From the NCBI GenBank assembly GCA_017632695.1, contig JAGBQS010000137.1, positions 1-6,130 of the forward strand: a stretch of DNA of 6,130 nucleotides, given 5' to 3'. The stretch comes from Bacteroidales bacterium (lineage in GTDB: Bacteria; Bacteroidota; Bacteroidia; Bacteroidales; UBA3663). The notes beneath the pieces are model-generated. The model made no database searches. It saw nothing but the letters and a program-made list of their open reading frames with translations, and had not been told where the DNA came from. This document shows, one piece after another, positions 1 to 5,932 of the stretch. The position numbers and the translations under genes were made by a program. Each line of letters starts with the position of its first letter. Position 1 is the first letter of the stretch.

Positions 1-803
1 TGCTTGATGAAGTCCTCTTCCAGAGCCATCAGGTCGTCCATATCGTAGAAGGCCACTTCCGGTTCAACCATCCAGAACTCAGCCAGGTGGCGCGGAGTGT
101 TCGAATTCTCGGCACGGAACGTAGGACCGAAGGTATAGATCTGACCCAGAGCAGTAGCACCCAGCTCGCCCTCCAGCTGACCCGAAACGGTCAGGGAAGT
201 CATCTTGCCGAAGAAATCATCGTCGTAGATGATCGAACCGTTCTCGTCCTTCTTGAGGTCGTAAAGGTTCTTGGTAGTTACCTGGAACATCTGGCCGGCA
301 CCTTCACAGTCGCTGGCTGTAATGAGCGGCGTGTGGAAATAGTAGAATCCGTGCTCGTGGAAATACTGATGGATGGCGATAGCCATATTGTGACGGATGC
401 GGAGAATAGCGCCGAACAGATTGGTACGCGGACGCAGGTGAGCCTTCTCGCGGAGGAACTCCATCGAATGACCCTTCTTCTGCAACGGATACTCGTTGGC
501 ATCGCAGTCACCCAGCACCTCGATGGAAGCAGCCTGCACCTCGCACGACTGATTGCCACCCTGACTGGCTACCAGATTACCCGAAACCTTGATACAGGCA
601 CCGGTTGTGATGCGCTTGAGCAGCGCCTCGTCGAATTTCTCAACGTCGGCCACAATCTGAATGCCGCTAACGCAGCTGCCGTCGTTCAGCGCAATGAACT
701 TAACGACCTTGTTGCCTCGCATGGAACGCACCCAACCGCAAACGGTAACCTCGCGATCCAGTCTGGCTTCCTTCAGGACAGTCTTGATTATTTCGCGTTT
801 CAT
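1..803 (-). CDS. asnS: Asparaginyl-tRNA synthetase, N-terminal 267 residues (cut by window edge)
   Basis: Class IIb aminoacyl-tRNA synthetase that charges tRNA-Asn with asparagine in the cytoplasm. The visible part starts MKREIIKTVL and has an OB-fold anticodon-binding domain at about residues 15-100 (VCGWVRSMRG, then IKVSGNLV), followed by the start of the catalytic core. HGFYYFHTPLITASDCEGAG (151-170) covers the motif 1 region. TVSGQL (205-210), YTFGPTFRAENSNTPRHLAE (223-242) and the following FWMVEPE are the motif 2 region in the form typical of AsnRS rather than AspRS. The family is usually about 465 residues, so roughly 200 C-terminal residues, including motif 3, lie left of the window. 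The ATG at 803 fits the family N-terminus and is preceded by a GGTAGG stretch. A terminator separates it from the upstream gene, so it probably has its own promoter; a weak TATATTTA at 820-827 is the only candidate I see and would leave a very short leader. Confidence 0.96.
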   Translation of the reverse strand, partial: MKREIIKTVLKEARLDREVTVCGWVRSMRGNKVVKFIALNDGSCVSGIQIVADVEKFDEALLKRITTGACIKVSGNLVASQGGNQSCEVQAASIEVLGDCDANEYPLQKKGHSMEFLREKAHLRPRTNLFGAILRIRHNMAIAIHQYFHEHGFYYFHTPLITASDCEGAGQMFQVTTKNLYDLKKDENGSIIYDDDFFGKMTSLTVSGQLEGELGATALGQIYTFGPTFRAENSNTPRHLAEFWMVEPEVAFYDMDDLMALEEDFIK

Positions 804-844
804 AAGAAACCTACCTTTTTAAATATATAAGAATTCTGATTCTC

Positions 845-876
845 AAAAAATCCAGGCGGCCGGCAATCCGGCCACC
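845..876 (-). terminator. Intrinsic terminator after the pseudouridine synthase gene
   Basis: Read on the minus strand, GGTGGCCGG, loop ATTG and CCGGCCGCC form a 9-bp stem with one G-U pair. Four bases later comes a run of six T. It begins 12 bp after the stop codon of the pseudouridine synthase gene and ends before asnS. It should therefore close the purB-rluB unit and make asnS expression largely independent, unless read-through occurs. Confidence 0.88.
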
Positions 877-887
877 CTCTATTCAGT

Positions 888-2381
888 TTATTCGAAAGCA
901 CCCATCTTGAGCATGTTCACCTCCTGCTGAGTGAGGTGACGCCAGCGGCCGCGTGGGAGATTCTTCTTGGTCAGACCGGCGAAGTAAACACGGTCGAGCT
1001 TGGTCACACGATAGCCGAGCGACTCGAAGATACGGCGCACGATGCGGTTCTTGCCCGAGTGGATCTCGATACCGACCTGGTTCTTGTCCTCCTCATTGGC
1101 ATAAGCGATGGCATCGGCATGAATCGGACCGTCCTCGAGCTCGATTCCGGCAGCAATCTTTGCCATATCCTCTTCGGCAACGTCCTTGTCGAGCCATACG
1201 TGATAGATCTTCTTCTTGACGTACTTCGGATGAGTCAGCTTCGAAGCCAGGTCACCGTCGTTGGTCAGCAGCAGCACACCTGTGGTGTTGCGGTCCAGAC
1301 GTCCTACAGGATAGATACGCTCCTGCGATGCGTTGCGAACCAGATCCATAACGGTCTGACGTCCCTGAGGATCATCGCTGGTGGTAACCGTATCCTTCGG
1401 CTTGTTCAGCAGGACATAAACCTTGCGCTCCAGGCTGACAGGCTGATCGTTGAACAGGATGACATCCTTGCGGGTTACCTTCGTACCGAGTTCGGTAACA
1501 ACCTCGCCGTTCACCTTAACGGAACCGTTCTGGATGTACTCATCGGCCTCACGACGAGAGCAGATACCTGCGTTGGCAAGGTACTTGTTCAAACGCAATT
1601 CTTCGTTCGGATCGACGATTGCCTCAGTATATTCTACCGGGCGATGCGGATTGTATGCCTGCTTGCGAGGCTGCTGCTTACGTGGCTGCTGATAGCCGTT
1701 GCGGCCATAGCCACCCTGCTGCGGACGACCGTAACCGCCCTGCTGGGGACGACCGTAGCCACCCTGCTGCGGGCGACCGTAGCCACCCTGCTGTGGGCGA
1801 CCCTGACCACCCTGCTGGGGACGACCGTAACCGCCCTGCTGCGGACGGCCGTAGCCACCCTGCTGCGGACGACCGTAGCCACCCTGCTGTGGACGGCCCT
1901 GCGGACGATATCCGCCCTGCTGACGGCCGTAACCGCCCTGCTGACGAGGCTGGAAACCTCCCTGCTGATAATTATTCTCCTGTGCGCCTTCTGCCTTGTT
2001 TTCGGCAGTCTGACCCTCAGTCTGAGGAGCATTCTGCTGATAACGGTTGTAAGCTGTATGAGGTGCAGCCGGACGCTGATAGCCGGCTCCCTGATAATTC
2101 GGACGCTGATAGTTATTCGGACGCTGATAGCCACCCTGCTGGTAGCCACCTTCCTGACCGTATGCAGGACGAGGCTGGTAACCTCCCTGACGGTAATTAG
2201 GATTGTAGTTGTTCTTAGGCTGATAACCGCCTGCACGATAGCTGTTCTGACGATCGTAAGCGGCAGTCTCTGCACTGAAGCGACCTTGTGTTTCGCCAAT
2301 TCTGCGACGACGCTGTGGCTGTTGCTGTTCTCCACCCTCCTGTTTCGGGGTTTCAGCCGACAAATTCTGATTTTCTTCCAT
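888..2381 (-). CDS. rluB: RluB/RsuA-family 23S rRNA pseudouridine synthase with long G/Q/Y/R-rich N-terminal region
   Basis: Predicted 497-residue enzyme that converts a uridine in 23S rRNA to pseudouridine; RluB modifies U2605 (E. coli numbering), but the exact target here is inferred. Residues about 1-250 are low-complexity and rich in Gly, Gln, Tyr, Arg, Asn and Pro, including eight 8-residue repeats (PQQGG[Y/Q]GR) at about 160-224. An S4 RNA-binding domain follows from about 259 (LRLNKYLANAGICSRREADE, then VKVNGE). The catalytic domain begins near YVLLNKP and contains VGRLDRNTTGVLLLTNDGD, with Asp363 as the predicted catalytic residue, then KKIYHVWL and GKNRIVRRIFESLGYRV. E. coli RluB is about 290 residues, so the extra length is nearly all the N-terminal tract. 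I chose the ATG at 2381 (MEENQNLSAE); an in-frame ATG at 2453 would add 24 residues overlapping the end of purB. It lies 37 bp after purB, suggesting co-transcription. RsuA, RluE or RluF specificity is possible, but the sequence around the S4 and GRLD motifs looks most like RluB. Confidence 0.93.
   Translation of the reverse strand: MEENQNLSAETPKQEGGEQQQPQRRRRIGETQGRFSAETAAYDRQNSYRAGGYQPKNNYNPNYRQGGYQPRPAYGQEGGYQQGGYQRPNNYQRPNYQGAGYQRPAAPHTAYNRYQQNAPQTEGQTAENKAEGAQENNYQQGGFQPRQQGGYGRQQGGYRPQGRPQQGGYGRPQQGGYGRPQQGGYGRPQQGGQGRPQQGGYGRPQQGGYGRPQQGGYGRPQQGGYGRNGYQQPRKQQPRKQAYNPHRPVEYTEAIVDPNEELRLNKYLANAGICSRREADEYIQNGSVKVNGEVVTELGTKVTRKDVILFNDQPVSLERKVYVLLNKPKDTVTTSDDPQGRQTVMDLVRNASQERIYPVGRLDRNTTGVLLLTNDGDLASKLTHPKYVKKKIYHVWLDKDVAEEDMAKIAAGIELEDGPIHADAIAYANEEDKNQVGIEIHSGKNRIVRRIFESLGYRVTKLDRVYFAGLTKKNLPRGRWRHLTQQEVNMLKMGAFE
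1711..1902 (-). repeat. Eight tandem 24-bp repeats inside the pseudouridine synthase gene
   Basis: Eight consecutive units of exactly 24 bp begin at 1711, 1735, 1759, 1783, 1807, 1831, 1855 and 1879. On the plus strand each begins CCnCCCTGCTG. They encode PQQGG[Y/Q]GR on the minus strand. Differences are mostly at third codon positions, and the aromatic position is Gln instead of Tyr in two units (1783-1806 and 1879-1902). Shorter, looser QQGGY-type units continue on both sides. The period is a multiple of three, so gain or loss of units keeps the reading frame. Confidence 0.97.
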
Positions 2382-2418
2382 TGTTTTGAATTTGGTTTTT
2401 AGATGATTTTTTTTACTA

Positions 2419-3768
2419 TTAAATACCGGTATAATTACATGGAGCAAGTGCATGCAGCTCTGCTTTCACTGACTCCGGAACATTTAATGTCTCAATAAAA
2501 TTCGATATGGTCTCCTGGTTCATGCCCGTATTGACACGGGTAAGAGCCTTGAGGGTTTCGTATGGTTTCGGATAACCTTCGCGACGCAGGATGGTCTGAA
2601 TGCCTTCGGCCACAACAGCCCAGGCGTTATCCAGATCGCGACGGATAGCCGGTTCGTTCAACAAAAGCTTGCGCAGACCCTTCAGGGTCGAAGCAAGTGC
2701 AATCAGCATGTGGCCCAACGGTACTCCGACGTTACGGAGTACGGTGCTGTCGGTCAGGTCGCGCTGCAAACGGCTTACCGGCAGCTTCACGGCCAGATGC
2801 TCCAGAATGGCATTGGCAATACCCAGGTTGCCTTCCGAGTTCTCGTAGTCGATCGGGTTCACCTTGTGAGGCATCGCCGACGAACCGACCTCTCCGGCCT
2901 TGATCTGCTGCTTGAAGTACTCCATCGAGATGTACTGCCAGAAATCGCGGTCCACATCGATGAGCACCACGTTGATTCGGCGCAACGCATCGAACAGGGC
3001 TGCCAGATTATCGTAGTTGGAAATCTGGGTAGTCCATTCCTCGCGGCCGATACCCAGCTTCTCGCTCAGGAACTGATTGCCGAATGCCCGCCAGTCGCGC
3101 TCCGGATAAGCAATATGGTGGGCATTGAAGTTACCCGTAGCACCACCGAACTTGCCCGTTACCGGAACCTGCTTCAGCAAATCGAGCTGCTGGCGCAAGC
3201 GGTACACAAACACTTCGATTTCCTTACCCAGACGGGTTGGCGAAGCCGGCTGTCCGTGCGTACGGGCCAGCATCGGAATGTCCTTCCACTCACCGGCATA
3301 CTTAGCCAGCTGGTCGATCACCTCCTGCAGGGCAGGGATATACACATCGTACACAGCCTCCTTGATCGACATCGGCACTGCCGTATTGTTGATATCCTGG
3401 CTGGTAAGACCGAAATGAATAAACTCTTTATAGGATTCCAGGCCGAGCTTGTCGAACTCCTCCTTCAGGAGATACTCGACAGCCTTCACATCGTGGTTGG
3501 TAACCTTCTCGATTTCCTTGACCCGCTGTGCCTCGGCGATGGTAAAATGCTGATAGATGGAACGCAGCTTCGGGAAAGCATCGGCAGGGACGCTTGCCAG
3601 CTGCGGAAGCGGAAGTTCGCAGAGGGCGATGAAATACTCAACCTCAACGCGAACGCGATACTTGATGAGCGCAAACTCCGAGAAATAGTCGCTCAAGACC
3701 TCGGTTTTTCCATGATAGCGGCCATCAACCGGACTCACGGCCGTTAGTGGACTGAATTCGAACTCCAT
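2419..3768 (-). CDS. purB: Adenylosuccinate lyase
   Basis: Cytoplasmic enzyme of the fumarase/aspartase superfamily. It acts twice in purine synthesis: it splits SAICAR to AICAR plus fumarate and adenylosuccinate to AMP plus fumarate. The 449-residue protein starts MEFEFSPLTAVSPVDGRY, the usual family N-terminus. It carries NHDVKAVEYLLKE (91-103), HFGLTSQDINNTA (118-130), ARTHGQPASPTRLGKE with His171 (168-183), and the superfamily signature GSSAMPHKVNPIDYENSEGN (295-314), whose flexible loop supplies the catalytic serine. It aligns closely with E. coli PurB (456 residues) to the end, but stops at NYTGI, about nine residues short of that protein, which appears natural rather than a truncation. 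It is probably first in a unit with the downstream pseudouridine synthase. Its leader contains phased GGGGAA repeats and a possible -7 element, the only visible hints of regulation. Confidence 0.98.
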   Translation of the reverse strand: MEFEFSPLTAVSPVDGRYHGKTEVLSDYFSEFALIKYRVRVEVEYFIALCELPLPQLASVPADAFPKLRSIYQHFTIAEAQRVKEIEKVTNHDVKAVEYLLKEEFDKLGLESYKEFIHFGLTSQDINNTAVPMSIKEAVYDVYIPALQEVIDQLAKYAGEWKDIPMLARTHGQPASPTRLGKEIEVFVYRLRQQLDLLKQVPVTGKFGGATGNFNAHHIAYPERDWRAFGNQFLSEKLGIGREEWTTQISNYDNLAALFDALRRINVVLIDVDRDFWQYISMEYFKQQIKAGEVGSSAMPHKVNPIDYENSEGNLGIANAILEHLAVKLPVSRLQRDLTDSTVLRNVGVPLGHMLIALASTLKGLRKLLLNEPAIRRDLDNAWAVVAEGIQTILRREGYPKPYETLKALTRVNTGMNQETISNFIETLNVPESVKAELHALAPCNYTGI

Positions 3769-3814
3769 GAATGCAATGTTAGGAATGTTGTTTTGACTGT
3801 TATTATTAAATAAT

Positions 3815-3822
3815 GAAATATA
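3815..3822 (-). promoter_or_regulatory. purB: Possible purB -7 promoter element
   Basis: The minus-strand sequence TATATTTC differs from the Bacteroides TAnnTTTG element only at the last base. It would start transcription about 40 nt before the purB ATG. No convincing TTTG -33 element is present 19-22 bp upstream, so this would be a weak or activator-dependent promoter. The call is tentative. Confidence 0.35.
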
Positions 3823-3850
3823 GCAAGTACTGACAGCTTTTATTTTTCCT

Positions 3851-3918
3851 TAAGGGGAACAAAATTTCTCCAACTGGGGAACAAATTTTTTCTAACTGGG
3901 GAATAATTATCAAACTGG
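3851..3918. repeat. Phased 22-bp direct repeats upstream of purB
   Basis: On the plus strand GGGGAA occurs at 3854-3859, 3876-3881 and 3898-3903, exactly 22 bp apart. The first two copies extend to GGGGAACAAA followed by a T-rich stretch, and the second and third share AACTGGGGAA. A fourth partial unit, AACTGG at 3913-3918, is 19 bp from its counterpart. The block lies in the 184-bp gap between the beta-barrel gene and purB, just upstream of the possible purB -7 element. The 22-bp spacing, about two helical turns, would put the copies on one DNA face, as in operator arrays. I do not recognise the motif as a known site. Confidence 0.75.
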
Positions 3919-3952
3919 CAATTTCTATTACTTCTTACGTCTCAAATTTTAT

Positions 3953-4636
3953 TTACTTCTTCCAGATTCGGAATCCGACGTTCAGGGAAACCGAAGACAG
4001 ACGGCTATTGCAATCGTCGACAACCGACGGCAGCAGACCGCACTGATAGGTGGCGCTGAAGGACCAATGACGGTAATCGTAGCCGATTCCGGCCTGCACA
4101 CCCAGATTCCAGTTGCGTACATCGCCGGGCGTATTCACAAACTTGTCGATGAAGTAACCGGCATTGACCGAGAACCGGCTGCGGTACTGAACCGGAATAA
4201 AGTAGCGCACCTGCGACTGCACCTCAATCATGTTGATGCCGGCCTCTTCCGTTTCCTCATCCCGCAGGATGGAACCGTAGCCCAGACCGTTATCGTAGAA
4301 GTACAGATGATCGCCGCCTTTCTGCTTGTAGTAAAGACCGGTTTGCAGACCCCATTTCCTGTTGATTGCCTGATCCCACAGGAAACCAACATTAAAGAAA
4401 TTGTGGGTATTGCCCCATTTCTCGCTTTTGCCGTAATACTCAGTTTCGAGGTCGACTGATTTTTCGTTCATCCAACTGTGTTCAAATCCAGCCGTAAAAG
4501 TAAAACTAGCTCCGTAAAAATAGTTTGCTTCGCGAGCCTCACGGCGTGCCTGCTCTTTCTTTGTAAACTTCTGAGCGTAAACAGACGGAAATACACACAC
4601 AGCAAGCAGAAGTCCCAGTATAGTTCTCTTAGTCAT
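3953..4636 (-). CDS. Predicted outer-membrane beta-barrel protein (PorT/OmpA-like barrel), function unknown
   Basis: A 227-residue exported protein. Residues 1-21 form a signal peptide (MTKR, hydrophobic core, then VYA before Gln22) with a likely signal peptidase I cut at 21/22. The mature protein opens with a short highly charged stretch (residues 23-36, FTKKEQARREARE). From about residue 39 it has alternating hydrophobic/polar strands rich in aromatic residues, such as YFYGASFTFTAGF, NFFNVGFLW, WGLQTGLYYKQ, SRFSVNAGYFI, WNLGVQAGIGYDY and SSVSLNVGFRIW. Size and strand pattern suit an eight-stranded small barrel of the kind common in Bacteroidota outer membranes. It ends in WKK, so it lacks the terminal Phe typical of proteobacterial barrels. 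Cys199 and Cys209 could form a disulfide in the loop before the last strand. It lies 89 bp after the small membrane protein gene, with a hairpin between. The specific role cannot be read from the sequence. Confidence 0.85.
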   Translation of the reverse strand: MTKRTILGLLLAVCVFPSVYAQKFTKKEQARREAREANYFYGASFTFTAGFEHSWMNEKSVDLETEYYGKSEKWGNTHNFFNVGFLWDQAINRKWGLQTGLYYKQKGGDHLYFYDNGLGYGSILRDEETEEAGINMIEVQSQVRYFIPVQYRSRFSVNAGYFIDKFVNTPGDVRNWNLGVQAGIGYDYRHWSFSATYQCGLLPSVVDDCNSRLSSVSLNVGFRIWKK

Positions 4637-4664
4637 TATTTACCAACGCACGCAATAAATATTA

Positions 4665-4706
4665 AAGTGCGGGAAGACTCTGCGCCGGACGCAGAGTTTC
4701 CCACTT
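4665..4706 (-). terminator. Long imperfect hairpin between the small membrane protein and barrel genes
   Basis: Arms at 4665-4684 and 4690-4706 pair as an 8-bp perfect inner stem (ACTCTGCG with CGCAGAGT), then after a one-base bulge 4 bp, then after a two-base bulge 5 bp (AAGTG with CACTT). The loop is 5 nt. On the minus strand it begins 19 bp after the stop codon of the 65-residue gene and is followed by TTTAATATTTATT, a weak interrupted U tract. Most likely it is a full or partial terminator for the small gene. An mRNA-stabilising or leader structure for the barrel gene is the alternative. Confidence 0.6.
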
Positions 4707-4725
4707 ATTTCTTTCCTACCGGAAA

Positions 4726-4923
4726 TTATTTGCCGCCGATCTTGTCTGCACTCTTGCCGCCGAAGATGTTGAGCAATACGCCAACGACGATGGCAACGAA
4801 ACAGGCAACCAAAGCAATGTTATAGGTACCACGGTCAATTTCAACGACCTTGAACATGATGAACAAAACTGCTGCGGCCAAAATAATAAGGATTGAGCCT
4901 CCATACAATTTGAGAAATCTCAT
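4726..4923 (-). CDS. Small two-helix inner-membrane protein, function unknown
   Basis: A 65-residue protein that I do not recognise. It has a short basic N-terminus (MRFLKLYGG), a first hydrophobic helix at about residues 10-27, a short polar turn (EIDRGTYN, 28-35), a second hydrophobic helix at about 36-54, and a Gly/Lys-rich hydrophilic tail (GGKSADKIGGK). With both ends basic and a short acidic-containing turn, both termini are probably cytoplasmic. Evidence that it is real: coding-like codon use with GC-rich third positions against very AT-rich flanks, a coherent two-helix pattern, a candidate promoter at a suitable distance, and a hairpin after the stop. The start at 4923 has no clear Shine-Dalgarno sequence, which is normal for this phylum. 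An alternative frame over the same DNA gives a less membrane-like product. Confidence 0.8.
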   Translation of the reverse strand: MRFLKLYGGSILIILAAAVLFIMFKVVEIDRGTYNIALVACFVAIVVGVLLNIFGGKSADKIGGK

Positions 4924-4974
4924 AGTAGTATAATTTTATGTTGAGTTTTGATATATTTGCTAATAAATTTCGTG

Positions 4975-5008
4975 CAAAGTAAATGATTTTTTCGATAAGT
5001 CGAGCAAA
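4975..5008 (-). promoter_or_regulatory. Candidate promoter of the small membrane protein gene
   Basis: On the minus strand TTTG (5005-5008) is followed after 22 bp by TTACTTTG (4975-4982), one mismatch from the Bacteroides -7 element TAnnTTTG; the spacing is slightly long. The predicted leader before the ATG at 4923 would be about 45 nt. Confidence 0.4.
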
Positions 5009-5046
5009 AAATCTCAAAAAAAAGCGATATTTAATGTTTTTTTCAA

Positions 5047-5054
5047 TATCTTTG
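5047..5054 (+). promoter_or_regulatory. plsC: -7 promoter element of plsC
   Basis: TATCTTTG, followed by CCCCG, matches the Bacteroides sigma-ABfr -7 consensus TAnnTTTG exactly. It would give a leader of about 65 nt before the plsC ATG. The expected -33 TTTG is not obvious in the A/T-rich sequence upstream. A second exact match, TATATTTG at 4952-4959, points the same way but is farther off and inside the leader of the opposite gene. Confidence 0.6.
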
Positions 5055-5125
5055 CCCCGAAAATAGTATTTACATGCCATTTTTTAACAATTCAACCCTC
5101 ATTTAATTCCAAAAATCGCACTCAG

Positions 5126-5887
5126 ATGATCATCCTATATTTCCTTTACGAAATCTGCATCTTCCTTCCCGTCTTTCTGGTCCTGACCATCATCACCAGT
5201 CTGGTGACCTATATCGGCTGCATGATCGGACTGGGAAAGTATATGGCATTCTGGCCGGGTGTGATCTGGTCGAAGGCGACCTGCTATCTGGCCCTCTGCC
5301 CGTACAAAGTGATCGGACGCGAGAAGCTGGATCCGAAAACCTCCTACGTTTTCGTAGCCAATCATCAGGGTGCATTCGATATCTTCCTGCTGTATGCCGC
5401 CCTCGGACAGCCTTTCCGCTGGATGCTCCGCAAGGGAATCCGCAAGCTCCCGTTTGTAGGTCCTGCCTGCGATAAGGCCGGTCACATCTGGGTGGACGAA
5501 CGCGGAGCATCGGGCATGATGCACACCATCCGCCAGGCAATGCAGACGCTCAAGGGAGGGACATCGATCATCGTCTTCCCCGAAGGAACCCGCACCGCCA
5601 GCGGACACCTCGGCCGGTTCAAGAAGGGAGCTTTCACGCTGGCCGCCATGCTTCGGATGCCTGTGGTTCCGATTACCATCGAGGGTCCCTACAAGATCAT
5701 GAAGAAAGGCTCACTCCTGATTCACTGGCACCGCATGAAACTGGTCATCCACGATCCGCTGCCGGCTGTCACCAAAGCCGAAGGAACGGATGCCGGCGTG
5801 GAACGTCTGCTGTTCGATTCGCAGGAGATCATCGCCAGGAGTCTGGGCGAACCCGTTATGAAGAAGGCCGAAAAGGTAAAAGCGTAA
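5126..5887 (+). CDS. plsC: 1-acyl-sn-glycerol-3-phosphate acyltransferase (PlsC/LPLAT family)
   Basis: Membrane-bound acyltransferase that transfers a fatty acyl chain to the sn-2 position of lysophosphatidic acid, giving phosphatidic acid, the precursor of membrane phospholipids. The 253-residue protein has one or two hydrophobic segments in residues 1-36. Next come the catalytic HX4D motif NHQGAFD (His80, Asp85), a motif II region around RWMLRKGIRKLPFVGPACDK (98-117), motif III FPEGTRTASG (151-160) with KKGAF (166-170), and motif IV VPITIEG (181-187). Length and motif order fit bacterial PlsC. The ATG at 5126 begins directly with the hydrophobic segment; there is no Shine-Dalgarno sequence. 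The exact acyl-acceptor is inferred: other lysophospholipid acyltransferases, including ones for ornithine lipids, share the same motifs. The PP2C-like gene follows 45 bp later on the same strand, probably in one transcript. Confidence 0.93.
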   Translation: MIILYFLYEICIFLPVFLVLTIITSLVTYIGCMIGLGKYMAFWPGVIWSKATCYLALCPYKVIGREKLDPKTSYVFVANHQGAFDIFLLYAALGQPFRWMLRKGIRKLPFVGPACDKAGHIWVDERGASGMMHTIRQAMQTLKGGTSIIVFPEGTRTASGHLGRFKKGAFTLAAMLRMPVVPITIEGPYKIMKKGSLLIHWHRMKLVIHDPLPAVTKAEGTDAGVERLLFDSQEIIARSLGEPVMKKAEKVKA

Positions 5888-5932
5888 AGGCTTCGGGTTC
5901 TTTGCTCCTCATCAGCCTACAGTTCCGGAACT

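Noticed and set aside
87..830. 247-codon plus-strand open frame opposite asnS
   Set aside because: Antisense to the AsnRS N-terminal half, whose class II motifs are unambiguous.
1711..1902. CRISPR-like array
   Set aside because: Units are directly adjacent with no spacers and lie in frame inside a coding region encoding a repeated peptide.
936..2402. 488-codon plus-strand open frame opposite the pseudouridine synthase gene
   Set aside because: It is the antisense reading of a GC-biased, repetitive gene and yields a monotonous Leu/Thr/Ala/Val protein with no motif. The minus-strand frame has S4 and catalytic motifs.
2382..2453. 24-residue N-terminal extension of the pseudouridine synthase from the ATG at 2453
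   Set aside because: It would overlap the purB end and encode residues unlike the Gln/Glu-rich start. The ATG at 2381, in the AT-rich gap after purB, is the natural start.
2710..3747. 345-codon plus-strand open frame opposite purB
   Set aside because: Antisense to a complete adenylosuccinate lyase with all signature motifs; the predicted plus-strand protein has no recognisable domain or start context.
4574..4636. Lipoprotein signal in the barrel protein (Cys14 in the hydrophobic core)
   Set aside because: Cys14 is preceded by Val and sits before a better signal peptidase I site (VYA before Gln22); there is no proper lipobox.
4841..5080. 79-codon minus-strand open frame across the divergent intergenic region
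   Set aside because: It runs through AT-rich promoter sequence and out of frame into the small membrane protein gene; composition is Lys/Phe/Tyr/Ile-rich as expected from AT-rich non-coding DNA.
5885..5932. Stop-codon read-through fusing plsC to the PP2C-like gene
   Set aside because: The two genes share a frame and no further stop follows the TAA, but 15 sense codons without a stop is expected by chance, and an ATG with GGAA upstream explains the second gene.
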